Shown: one piece after another, positions 1 to 11,441 of the stretch | Numbering within the stretch: the first letter of the stretch is position 1 | Layout: every line of letters starts with the position of its first letter | Assembly: GCA_000469685.2 (NCBI GenBank) | Contig: LS997563.1 | Coordinates: 14,807,940-14,871,939, forward strand | From: Haemonchus contortus | Lineage: Eukaryota; Nematoda; Chromadorea; Rhabditida; Trichostrongylidae | Reading direction: 5' to 3' | Length of the DNA stretch: 64,000 bases | Translations under genes and position numbers: made by a program | Notes under the pieces: model-generated | What the model was told of the DNA's origin: nothing | What the model saw: the letters and a program-made list of their open reading frames with translations, nothing else | The model's database searches: none

Positions 1-282
1 TCAAAATTAGATCATGGAACTGAAAATGCTCAATCCACCATGAGCCGGGCTTCTCGGCATGAAGTCTGCAAACGAAAAAGCAGTGCTTCCTCAGCCGACA
101 TTGGAGGCGTTCGTCTGACTAACATTTCCGTTTTCTGCTTAATTGACTATTCGCTGAAGTCGCCACACTCGATGCACTACTCTACTGAGATGACCAGCAC
201 ATACTCAGTAAACCGTTGTTATTCCGACTTTGAAGATAAAATCAAAGGAAAAAGGAAAACTGAGGACGCATCGCAACAGGTC
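1..282 (+). CDS. partial coding region at left edge, unidentified
   Basis: One frame is open from base 1 and stays rich in Ser, Thr, Lys and Arg up to a possible donor after a CAACAG at 277-282. An in-frame 51-base stretch at about 109-159 begins GTTCGT, is pyrimidine-rich and ends CTGAAG, so it may be a short intron that happens to preserve the frame. The inferred peptide is hydrophilic, with stretches such as KRKSSASSADIGG and DFEDKIKGKRKTED, and would suit a cytoplasmic tail or linker. No domain is recognised. The gene would continue to the left of the window. It could also be a chance open frame; the composition is the main argument for coding. Confidence 0.35.
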
Positions 283-430
283 TGTGCTTTTCAACCACCA
301 GCTCATTTCAGTCAGTATTTCAGAATTACGGGTTCTTACATACACTCACCTAGGAATAATGGATTGGGAATAGCAGCGATATAAGCGAACGAAACACAAC
401 ATGAACCAGACTGCTCCAATCGTAAGATGT

Positions 431-442
431 GGGGGGGGGGGG
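431..442. repeat. poly-G tract (12 G)
   Basis: A run of twelve G residues followed by TGG. It is one of several long G/C homopolymers in the window; the others are C runs at 46132-46140, 58348-58360 and 61784-61794. Confidence 0.9.
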
Positions 443-3400
443 TGGAAATGCAGCTTGATCGCCTAGCAGTGGTCAAATACAGTGAAGTCATAGTCGAACC
501 AGGTATTAAACTCCTGAATCCGTTGATTCCAGACTAGAAACGATAAGAACTTCAGGGTCTGGGTGTTGGAATGAGTTTCTTCAATGATAGTGCAGATAAC
601 CGAACACACTATGATAGTGCAGATTACTGAACACTCCACGACCTGTTCACCTCATTAACGTTACATTTGCAGCTTCACCTTAACAGTGTATCGCGTTATC
701 CTCACCTCCAAATCAAGTATCCACTCGGAGTTTTGCCAACCTCCATTCCGTTTCTGGACACTTTGAGGACCTCTTCTAGTCTCCTCGAACACCTGTCCAC
801 CTTACCACTAAATCACTTCACAAATCATGGTGAGCGTCCAATGTGTCTTCAAGTTTATCATCAGTTTTTTGGATTAGGGTAGAGACTTGCGAAGGAACCG
901 GCGTTAGGCGGAAAAACGCGTTATACTGAGCAAAATTGCTTACAAATTCTTAATATTTGCATATGTTTTTTTTTCAACCTGAAGAAATGCGTTACTATAG
1001 AAATGCCATCAAGTCCAAGAGAAAGACAGCCACCTTCTTCCACTTTCTTGCTGAGCCCCTTGGACTACCAACATCAAGGAGATATGATGAGTAAGGAGCT
1101 TTCTTCGATGATTGCCATGTAACTATTCCACATGTTTTCACTAAGCGGAATCGTTAATGTGGGTATCGTTGAAGCAGCGTTGAGCTAGAGATAGAATAAT
1201 AGTAGTGTAAGTTTCGCAAATAAGGGGATACCGCTGAACTTCATCGCAAACGCGACTTTCAATCTTGACTGCACGTCGGCAATGAGTTCTGAAAATCTTC
1301 CATCGCACTCCAAAAGAAACTAGGGAGACCGAACGAGGGCACCTTCTTAGTTTGCCAAGTTTGCAATAGAATTCTAATTGCGATGATCTCAACCACAATC
1401 ACTGATTGTGTAGGGTTGGACTGCATCAAGACCTGCATGGAAACACTTTGGGAGAAACGCTGGAAGAATTTTTTAAGGTGCAGTCATGGAAACCCAGGTG
1501 CCATTGTCATCGAAGTGGAAAATATGTGATGGGAGCACCCCAAAATATCTTCCCGGGCAAGCAACGTCGCGACGATTTTTGGAAGTGGCTTGTGTTCTTA
1601 TACCAGAAAGACAATCAACTTTCTCACAAAGCAGCAATCGTGCTCTCCAGACCAATGTCGATGTGATTGTAACAACCATCTACAGACAATCACTTTCGAG
1701 AAATCAGAGTGACACCGATTTCGGGATTGGGGAGACAACAAAGTCAGTGTACTCCGTTTGGGAGACGGGCGTTAGGAACGGTTTTGGGTAATCGATTTGC
1801 CGCACGCGGCTGCCGCGGATAACTCATTCGCCGTTATTACAGCTCTAACGTTCTTCCTACATCTCGATCGATATGCGATCATTATCTTATGCATAATTCT
1901 ACTATCAGTATTTTGTTCTTGTATTTCTTACCTACTGCTGCATCCTGCTACATTCCTTCGTTCGCGACGCCCCTCTCACAGCGACGCGACCATTTCGTTT
2001 CTAACGCACCACACCCACTCCGTTTAAGGGAAGTCCAATGCGTTGCTGGGAAAGAAGGCTCACACTGGTGAATGTTTGGCCATACACTTCCAGGCTCTCA
2101 TGAAATATGAAGTAATTCTTTGAACTCAAAAAAGACCCGATTACTTGCGCGGCAATTTTCTACCTATTTATCTCTATGGTAGTGCTCATACTAGAAATGC
2201 TTGAATCGATTGGCTCAATAGATGATGAATATTCAGCTGAAATCCGAGATGGAAGGAATCCCGCATGTCTATGGGTGAATTTGAGCTCAATGAATCCAGG
2301 TGTGGAAGTATCGGTTACGCTATCTCCATTTCAACCCATTTGAAATAGCCCATATCACGGAACTCGCTTCTCCCACATTATCGCTAACTTTTTTATTGCA
2401 AGGTTGTGAATTCTCAACGAACAGGGGTCAGAGGATCAGTTCGTAGGGAAGCGGCATGAATATTGACCATACTTGATTCCTTTTTACATCTAGCAACTTC
2501 TTGCGATCATTTGCAATCTTGTTTTGAAGGTAGCAACAAGATGGAGACGGCTTACTCTTAGGGTTCCTGGCCGAATGAACAACGGACAACTATTGAAGTG
2601 CTTTTTATCCAGGGCCCGGGGGATTTCAGTGTAAAAATCACCTGGGTAACGGATTACTTAGTGTACGAGAGAGAGGTTCAAGTTTTTTTTCACTCACCCA
2701 AATGAGGAATTTTGTGTTTTCCTTCCGTAATTGTACTTCACCACAAGTTTTGCTGCAGTGTTAGCTTGGCACATTATTTCCGGTCCCTTTTACATCAACT
2801 GTCCTACAAGCCCCAAGAGCTTTGCTTTACTTACACCAATTGCCCGATGAGTTGCCTTCAACTTTCGCAATCCGCAAAGGTCAGCTTAATCGCTTAATCG
2901 CCCAGCTTAATCGTTCCTACTGACTACTGATGACGTCAATTTTGCAATGGATTCGTTGGGTCATACTCTTAAAAGTTACCTTCTATACTTGAACCTGAAG
3001 CCTTTCGAAAAGCTCTGTGAGACCACGAGAAAGCTCAGCTTAGAACTACGTCCTAGCCAAACAACTTTTTGACCGGAAGCCCTAAAAGGAGGCTGTACGC
3101 AGATGGCTTACATCTGCAAAACTTCAATATCCCAGGGACACTACCAAGGTGAGGGAAAACGATGCAAAACCAGCCTGCTGGGTCGTTTCGTATCCACGTA
3201 AGAGGGAACGTCGATTAACTGAGAAAAATCGAAAGTAGTGATACTATGTCCACACTCTTTGATGATTGAGTAGAAGCTTGATAAATGAAGAAGTAGAGAG
3301 AGTAAGGAAAAGGTTCTGATGGATGATGGAACATGGCTTCTCTCAGTAAGTTCAGTCTGCGCAGAAGGTAACCTTTTACAATTACAATGTAAAGATGAAA

Positions 3401-3604
3401 AAGAGAGATAATTCACAAAGTCGCCGTCAAAAAAAAATAACAAGTTCTAAAAAAGAATCACAAAGTTTTTTTCTGCTCTCTGGACATTCCTAAGCAGTTC
3501 GTCTAGATGTGAGATCAACTGTTGTTGTTGTTTGCTCTTTCTTATTTTTGGGAGCCTGCTAATAGAGGTTGTTCTTTACTGCTGAAGGCCCTCGGAGCAC
3601 CTGT
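443..3604. other. no supported gene
   Basis: Only short open frames in mixed orientation, none with convincing composition or splice context. I recognise no repeat family here. Confidence 0.5.
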
Positions 3605-4102
3605 CAAAAGACACAGTTCACGATAATTTTGAGGTACCCTTTTCAAGTCGAAAAGCGGAAATATTTTTTTGGAATTAGAGCATTGGTGGTGAAGGAATTC
3701 AGAATATTCTCCGATTTGAATAAAGAATAAGGCTACTCAAAAGTGGTGAAGAAGGGTTTGTACGAGATTGTTGTGGCGAAAATGACATGAAAGTAGCTGT
3801 TGCCGTCCTACAGAAAAAAAACTGACTATCAAACCCAAACTGTCCATTCTTTCACTTCCGATGGGACATGATAGATTATTCAAACTCTGTACATTCGTTC
3901 CCGCGTGAATGGTACAGCTACTACTATGCCACTGAAACTCGCCCACTATGGGTGTGGTATTCACACGATGCAATCTCGGACCCATTGTGCCCTATACAGG
4001 ACGTTTCTCGACATTATACGGCATGCATAGTATAAGGCTTTGCCACGATTTCATATTGTGGGGAAGTGTCAGAAACCATTTTTATCGTGAACTGTGCCTT
4101 TG
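3605..4102. mobile_element. ~500 bp MITE family, copy A
   Basis: Terminal inverted repeats read ACACAGTTCACGATAATTTT on the left and the complement, ATCGTGAACTGTGCCTTT, on the right. Internal blocks are shared with copies B (32790-33295), C (51891-52403), D (50768-51250) and E (61724-62246): a centre with a variant of 'gaatggtacagc', a 'catgacaactt'-like block and a GGGA/CAGAAACCATTTTTATCGTG end. The small open frames inside it on the minus strand are not genes. It has no transposase and is non-autonomous; the superfamily is not assigned. Confidence 0.8.
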
Positions 4103-6001
4103 AGGCACTGGCGATAAGTGTTTGATAATATTGAGGAACCTGTGTTGTATGGTTCAACTCCTCTAGACTGGCTCACCGGGAGGGAAAGAAAGACCTTTTT
4201 AAGGGTATTAAGTTTGTAATATGCCCGAACAGTTCTAGATGCCTTTTCCTTAAGATGCTGTGGGATCTGAAGGCTGGATAATCCCGTAGTAAAGAAAAGG
4301 AAAAGTATAAATGATCAGTCGGAAGTCGTTTATGTAGTAATCCCCCAGCAAGCGCTGGCCACAAGGTTCCCTCATAACCATATACATCATCAATGTAAGG
4401 CTTTGATTATAAAAATTTATTCTGGCTATCACTTCCGGCTACATTACAGACAACTATTATTTGTGAACAAAAAATACCATTTCTGACTAGCATCACATTA
4501 TATCATTCATTGAAGGGAGTCAACTAATGAAAAACTGTCCCTTCATTTAAAGATCTCTATAATTCAGGTTGAGCACTACAAGAAGAGAACTGAAGCCCGC
4601 AGGAAGCCGCGACATTCTTAGTCACCCACCAAGAAGATTTTGGTGCGATGAAACATCGACTAACTGGGGAGCTACAAGGATTATCCTCATATATTCCCAT
4701 CGATTTTACTCTTTTTCACTCATGTTATCCCATTGTGCTCAGGCTCACATTTATTTCTGGCTCGCTACCATAAATGATCGTTGCAATTCAACGGCGACAC
4801 ACCCAGCCAAAGTCGAAACTCTTGTTAAACAGTTTCCATTTCTCAGCTTAGAAAGATAGTCTCCAGAAGGGCTAGAACAACTCCTTTTTACTGGGCGATT
4901 TGGGCAAGAAAGAAAAAACCGGGAGCTCAAAAGTTTCAGAAGTTAGGGTTTTATGAGCAGTACAACATTGATGACTATTAATTCAGATCAGATGGGACCA
5001 TCAAGAATTGTAGTTAGGACTTGTGGCAAAAAACATCAACTGCTTGCGTTACTTCAACTAGCTTTTATACTACGACTTTCACCTCCTTTATATATACTAT
5101 TGAGGTAGGCAGCAGCTAGCAGATACCGAACAGATAGTGGCCTGACTCTTTTGTTGCTGAGGATTGGTCGACTACATATGTGCAGAGGTGAAGGCACTTT
5201 TTTTAGCAGATCGAGTGCATTGAATAAATCTGTCCATGAGAGAGGATGATTTGAGCTGAATCATAGCGTTAGGTGGGATAGTTGGTGTCGGAAACGAGGG
5301 TGTGATGTTTAAGCATGGGTCTTATGCAGGAGGTGCAATGGTTTTCTTTGTTTTCAGGTTATTAGTATTACTTCCTCGACCATGCGCTGTAGTCTTGTGA
5401 GAAAAATAGATCGAATCGCACGAAGGAAGTAGTGAGTTATCGAATAGAAAGAAATCCATCAAATCTTGAAAACATTTTAGCTCTTGACATTTCTTTAGCC
5501 GACTGGCGCCAGCGCCTTTTATATTGCCTTTACATTAACTTTTAATTTTTCTCATAAATGTGGTTGAAAATGAGTGATTCCTGGACACAATGCCCCAAGA
5601 TTCTCTAGAAGGCTGTGAGTTCAGCTGATACTTGAACATGAAAAATTATAAAAACACTTGGTAAATAATATAAATATACAGGAGCACGATATGGTGAGGC
5701 CGGCCGGCGTCAGTCGTCAATGGATTAAGAAAGTCTTTATTATTATTTATTACATGAGATGACTCATGCAAGGACTCTGAGGTAGCCACGAAGTAACAAA
5801 CAATAAAAAAAAAACCTGCATAAGCGGCAACAAAGCCAGAAAGAAAAAAAAAACATAAAACAGAACTAAAATTACAATCGAAGGTGAAGTGAACTGGGAT
5901 GGCAATTATGAAAAGTGTAATGTACCGACAAACATATGAGCGCATTCAAGGGAGATGAACAGCAATCACTGTAGAGGTAGAGAATTCAAAGAGAGGGGCC
6001 A
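4103..6001. other. no supported gene
   Basis: AT-rich intergenic DNA with only short open frames. A GC-palindromic patch (ggccggccggc) lies at about 5699-5709 in otherwise AT-rich sequence next to the LINE fragment that starts at 6002. Confidence 0.45.
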
Positions 6002-6403
6002 TCAGGGATCGAGGCATTTATCAATCACTCTGCGGAACGAGTGAATACTGCCAGGGATAGCAGCTTTTTTGCTTATTTTGGAGAAAAGCAAGCTTGCACG
6101 CTTGGAGAAGAAGTGGAAGCGACAATTGAGTTTGGCTGGAGACCTAAGAAGTTTTTGAGAGCCGAATCTAGTATTGGTTTGCCTGACAGTACAAAACTCT
6201 CCGGCATGGAGGCCAGTGCGGCCATGAAGGATTTTGTAAAACAGTAGCAAGTCAAATTTTTTCCTCCTCCATTGAAGGGTTTTGAGTCCGAGGTTAAAGT
6301 TTCTCTCACTGCTAGAGGGAATGCTTCCATAACAAAACCCAACTGCCCTGATCATAAGCTTTCTGGTGAAGTCCTGAAGTCCAGAAGGATTGACGCTTGA
6401 ATT
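6002..6403 (-). pseudogene. CR1-like LINE ORF2 C-terminal fragment
   Basis: The minus strand encodes the post-RT C-terminal region of a non-LTR reverse transcriptase. It has the hallmark pattern of a Leu-x-x-Leu segment followed by 'LQWRRKKFDLLLFYKILHG', then a basic Ser/Arg-rich end and a stop. It is recognisably the same region as residues encoded at 28990-29240 (LEWRRRYDVLLFFKIL), although the two copies are diverged. There is no endonuclease or RT catalytic core, so it is a 5'-truncated dead copy, which is usual for LINEs. Confidence 0.75.
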
Positions 6404-7184
6404 CTTACCAATTCTAAAAAATGACTAAGTAACGAAAAAAATTATTTCAATTGTCAACAGTGGAAACAATCGAAAATCATGCCATTGGTATACGTTGCTT
6501 TTCTGGGAATAGCGCAACACCCCTCTTTTTTCACCTTCTTTCTGAAAAGAGCGCTTGTTATTAGATTTAGTTCAGACTCTTTCCGTTTGTATTTTGAGAA
6601 ATTTCAAGATACCAGCTATACGTAAGCCAAAAAATATATCGAATAATCAAATTTCAATGATCAGTGGGGGAGTAGTTAAATGAAATAATCAAATAAAAAT
6701 TCGATTCGATCGAAAATCAGATTCATTGCAAACACACGATTAGAAAATGAAAAGACTCCTTCAGTGAGTAAAGCAGCATCAGTGAAAAGCTCATGCTGGA
6801 TGGACCCAATTTCTGATAGACGACAAATTCAATGATAAAAGAGAATCGTGAAGGGAGCTTAAAAAGATTATATACTTTGGGTTCTGTACTCATTCTGCTG
6901 GAGGAACAGTTGAACAACTAGCCAGCCAGCTTGCGGCGGCATGTGGGGCGTGCTTCCTCTGGAACCTTTCCGGCATGGAAGTTATCGCATCGCTGTGTTG
7001 CCGCCGCCGCGGCCATGGCCCCGAGGGCAGGTCTGAAAGACTTCGTGGATTTCGGTCGATATAAGAGCAATGAGAGGAAGGAGGGAGCTGACTGGCTGGA
7101 TAACAGGCTAAATGCGCGCAATTGTGTGTGGTGTGTGTATAGGTGCTATTGGGCCCAATACACGAATGCACACATGCATACAAA

Positions 7185-7262
7185 CCCGCACACATTTTCG
7201 TACATACATATACGCACATCCATACACACAGACACACACACACACACACAAACACACGGGTG
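7185..7262. repeat. CA-rich microsatellite
   Basis: Imperfect CA/CACATA array, with the purest stretch (CA)n at about 7230-7256. The overlapping open frames rich in His and Thr on one strand and Cys and Val on the other are artefacts of the repeat. Confidence 0.9.
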
Positions 7263-8483
7263 TGGTGCTATTCACGCATCAATATAATGAGGTCATTGGA
7301 CGAGATGCGCTTCGTCATCATGCCTACCATCATGATGAGAAAAATAAGAACTTATAAAACATAAGTGACCAACTATGCACGTTTACAGAAGGATTTTCTA
7401 AAATCAAAAAATTTGAAGCTACAACGTTTGAAAAGTAAATTGTTGACCTATGAAGTGAATTCTCAATCTCGAAGGGGTTTCATTACCATGGAAAGAGATA
7501 TGCTCTAATTGGTGGTGAAGCCCTGGACTACTGCAAGTTTTATTTGGTCCATCACAACAGAAGGGTACTGAAGCGATGCTGCGCGTGCGGAGAGCTCTAA
7601 CGGGGCCACGCGTGAATCGCGAGCCCGCCCAATCACACACACTGTCTCTAAACAGCCCGTCCAAAAATGCTGTTGGATCAGTTCGTGTCTAATGTGAAGG
7701 CGACTCAAAAACGACTAGGCGAATTGTATGAAGATACAGTGGGAATAGGTTTTTTGACAGTTGAGCAGTAATTTAGGTAATACAGACTTGTGGAAAGTAG
7801 TGGGCAAATACGGGAATATTTGCTCTGATTTATTGGTAAACACTGAGATACCAACAGTATTCATCGACTGTTACCACAAACTGAGCACCACTCTGATTGT
7901 GAGCAGTACTTGCGAGTACTATACTCCCTTGATCCTCGATACAATTAAAGGCACAGTTTTTACCCAAATAATCTCCTGGTATTTTTTGAGTGTGTGCCGA
8001 ATAATTTAGCTTTTGGAAGAACAGCTCTTTCGCCTATCTCGCTCCATGATGATTCTAAGTTATTCCCTCTAGGGAACTATTCCCTCCGAAAAAACTGTTT
8101 TGTTCTCGAACCTCCTTTTTATAGATCAATCCTTTTTGAGAACAAGACATGGAAAAGCTGTGGGAATCAGGAGCCATGGGCAAAAGTAAATATGAATCCA
8201 TAAAACATTTGAACATACGCATGTATTTCAGCATATCTACTTAAATTCTGACTCAGAAAAGGATAGAAGAAGCTCTAAAGTTTTTTGGATTGCGACTGAA
8301 GCTAAGCCTTTTAGATGGAAAACCACTACCTCGAAAGTCAAATTACTTGGCCTTCCAAAGACAAGCTGCTGCTCGCAAATATCACGAAATCTCAATCGGT
8401 GTGCTCCGTCAAAAGTAAATAAAGGATGAAGGATAAAGTTTTTGGCGTTAATCAATCCCGTCTGAGGGATGCGCCCCACACTC
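7263..8483. other. no supported gene
   Basis: No convincing exon. A weak half-site resembling the MITE terminus (AAAGGCACAGTTTTTACC) occurs near 7948 but has no partner. Confidence 0.45.
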
Positions 8484-8722
8484 GACTTCCATTCAGAATC
8501 GTAGTGGCGTAATGAGTGCGTATGTGGCCTATACAATGACTTGCGGTGGCCAGCCGATGTACAAGTCAGTGCTTTTATCCTCCCAGACGAGTCTGGTATC
8601 AATTCACGGACCCCGGAGGGATGGAAGGCTTGGTTGGCCTGGGCGGGCATAGAATCGGGATTCGAACCCATGACCGTGCGTGTGAGATAGTGCGACACTT
8701 GCCACTACACCACCTTCGCCCG
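8484..8722 (-). mobile_element. tRNA-derived SINE, copy 1
   Basis: Read on the minus strand it starts with a tRNA-like pol III promoter: an A box TGGTGTAGTGGCAAGTG (8696-8712) and a B box GGGTTCGAATCC (about 8657-8668). A non-tRNA body follows, with blocks 'caagccttccatccctcc', 'agactcgtctgggaggataa', 'agcactgacttgtacatcgg' and 'ggccacatacgcactcatta'. The same body occurs at 15520-15752 and 60778-60996. The tRNA part cannot fold into a complete cloverleaf with paired acceptor arms, so this is a SINE and not a tRNA gene. Confidence 0.85.
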
Positions 8723-9286
8723 TTAATTAATCATTTATTTAGAGCATCTGAGCAATATACTTCGAATCATTTATTCTGGTGCTTGAATACGCCACTATTG
8801 AGATCTGCTCGCCCACTCAGTAGAAGGCATGGGGTGAGGGTTAACCCGATCCATGTTGTATGGGGTCTGGCTTGGCCAGCTGCATATCTTTTCTGACAGA
8901 AATGCTTCCAAGGAACCCCTCATTCAGACTGACCAAATACCAACTCATACAGAACCATAAGCATATGTAACATGACCCGAACATGATGGGCTAGGTGGCC
9001 TGCTCTGAGAAGGCATGCTACCTGTAAACTAAAAATGAGCTAACTAAGCTTTTTCTTCAGGTTCCAGTGCATTAATCTCGGAAGGCTAGGGATATCTTGA
9101 AAAGGACTACAACTACGAGTGCATCAAATAAAGAAATAAATAAAGAGAACACTTTCTCTGCCATTCTCCATCTGCCATGAAAATATTCACTGGAACGATC
9201 TTCGATGATGAGGCTTAGCAGTGCTGTTCCAGAATTAAAGGAATAGTAACTGCCAAATTACGCATGATCCTTTGAAGAAAGAAACA
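8723..9286. other. no supported gene
   Basis: Only short unconvincing open frames; no repeat recognised. Confidence 0.45.
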
Positions 9287-9439
9287 TTATGGATCTTGTC
9301 TAGGAGGTACGTTTATCGATTTGAAGCGAGCACCAGAAATAATGGCACGCAAGACATCAACGCTGTTTAAGGGCGGGTACTTGTGCAAAAGTTTACTGGA
9401 TGTCAGGCACGATGTTCGTAAACAACCCATTTTTTGCTT
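9287..9439 (-). CDS. possible terminal exon, unidentified
   Basis: On the minus strand a good acceptor (TTTCCCTTCAG) precedes an open frame of 50 codons ending in TAA. Its composition looks coding; segments such as 'KYPPLNSVDVLRAIISGARF' resemble real protein. Possible upstream exons at about 9560-9680 would need introns of only 27-35 bases, which is too short, so the gene model does not close. It may be the end of a real minus-strand gene or a decayed fragment. Confidence 0.25.
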   Translation of the reverse strand, partial: KQKMGCLRTSCLTSSKLLHKYPPLNSVDVLRAIISGARFKSINVPPRQDP

Positions 9440-11335
9440 CTGAAGGGAAATGGAGATAGCGCTCACCAAGGTGCCAGATATATTCGCAATGCATAGAGCA
9501 TTGATCTTCGGCTATCCGCATAACAACCATGAAAGGCAAGACAGCTCACCTTCTAAGACCAACGAACAGTAGATCCACATTAACTACATTTGGACATTCT
9601 ATGTCCACCCAAAGTTGGTCTTATTGTTCTTACGCACAATATCAAAAGGCCGAGAAGTGACAAGCAGCTCCATTAGTATAGCCACGAACCTGATCCCCCG
9701 GATCATTCAGAAAAGTCTCTTATTCTCTATGTTGTCCCATCAATTGGGTTAATGCTCTTGCTAGAGTTTGCTAGGTTGCCAGGTGCAGGGTTAAGCTAAG
9801 GAGTAAAAAAAGTTTTCCGAGATGCCCTTTGCTCTTGGGCCGCGAACTGGCCTCTGCAGTAGTTATAAGGCATAATGAACGTCATCTATAGTAGATGCCG
9901 AATATGTCAACGTGTTCAGAATGACAGCAGAGTTGGTTAATGACAGCAAATTTATTCCAGTTATATGAGTCTCGAACAGATCCTCTCAGTCGAGGCTTCT
10001 CTCTTACTCTAGAGAATTTCAGCCGTTTAATGACAAGGCTACGTGGCACTACCCCAACTGGCGGATTGGGCAATAAATAGCGCACCAGAATCACTATAAG
10101 ATCGAGGGACGCAGATAGATTCGAAGTGCAGACTGCTTCTAAAGTATAAGAAAGATTTATACCTCCTGCTATCTCTTAGATCTATCCATGCCTGCACGTA
10201 TAAGGAGTCTGCGGTGCTATTGGTAACCTGCAAATCAGCCAGTCATGAACTCTCATTCGAGTTCCTTGTTAGTAATCTCGAGGCTTTCCCGCCCTCCTTT
10301 CTGGACCGCTTCCAAGAGATTTGCTTCATGTCAGCTCTGGGAGAGCCTGCCTAACAACCGGGAGTCAATCCAACCTTACGTGAAAGCCTGACTAGCTACT
10401 CGTGTGTAACCCTACGCCAAAAACAGCAATATGATTGCGTCTCACTAGTCTGAACCTGAGGAAGCCCGCAAGCGTTGGGTAGGACCGCCCGGAAGAGGCT
10501 GCAAAAATTTCAGGGTAAAAACAGGCTGCCTAAATGAAAAGAGAAGGTCCAAGATGGGTCTGTACAGGAACACCATAAATAGGGTAACATATCAACTGGG
10601 GTGCATAAATCGCAGTTCACATTGATGCATGGTGAATTCATGTGAGTTATTTGCTGTGCATCTCATCTACAAAACGAGTGTACTATTATAATAATAGGTC
10701 GAGGACGCTTCGGCTTCAGATCGACGGCCGCACGCAGGGTTTCACAAAAAAAAAACTCCAGAGCTGTAGGCACCTACTCACTGGATTGCGGTCCAAGAAA
10801 TTCGTTGGTCGAAGGGAAGCGGGGATAAAGTCGTGAACATTTCTCAGCATAAGTCGACCTTTCGCATTCGTTAACAAGTGCACTCAATTTCCAAATCGTC
10901 TCCTCGAAAACGTCTCTGACCCCCAGCCGCATCCTTTCAGAAAATACCTTTTTTTTAATTTTATACTTTTTTGACCAGAATTGACCATATCGCTCTGATG
11001 GTGGGCACTCCAGCTCAAACCATCATGGAAGGGGGAAGTGGCCACGAAAGGCGACCCGACTTTTCTAAGCGGCTTCAGCACTTGCAGTGTGAAACATATG
11101 CACACTCTGTGACCTTAGCGTTTCTTCTACGCTGGACATCCTTTCGTCAGAAAAAAGTGTGTCGGAGCGCTTGCCGCGCGGATGTGGCGAAAACATTTGT
11201 TTTTTACCTCAAACTTCTTCCCGTCAAGAGGCTTATAAGGCCTTAGAATCCTATATGCATAGAATTGTATTTACTCGGAGTAGACTTTCCTCACCGAATT
11301 AGAACATACAATCATATCAGCAGGTCAAATAATTT
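9440..11335. other. no supported gene
   Basis: Several 60-90 residue open frames on both strands (for example minus strand 9882-10233 and both strands at 10884-11246). None gives a consistent exon chain or a recognised domain. Confidence 0.4.
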
Positions 11336-11408
11336 AATAATCCTACTGTATATAATTCGCTAAGTGTGTCTGTTGGTGTGTCGGTGTGTTTGTGTGTGTG
11401 TGTTTGTT

Positions 11409-11441
<33 letters not shown>

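Noticed and set aside
6931..7364. Three overlapping His/Thr-rich frames
   Set aside because: They cross a CA microsatellite and have no splice or domain support.
8640..8722. tRNA gene on the minus strand
   Set aside because: A and B boxes are present but the acceptor and anticodon arms do not pair; the same head and body recur elsewhere, so it is a SINE.
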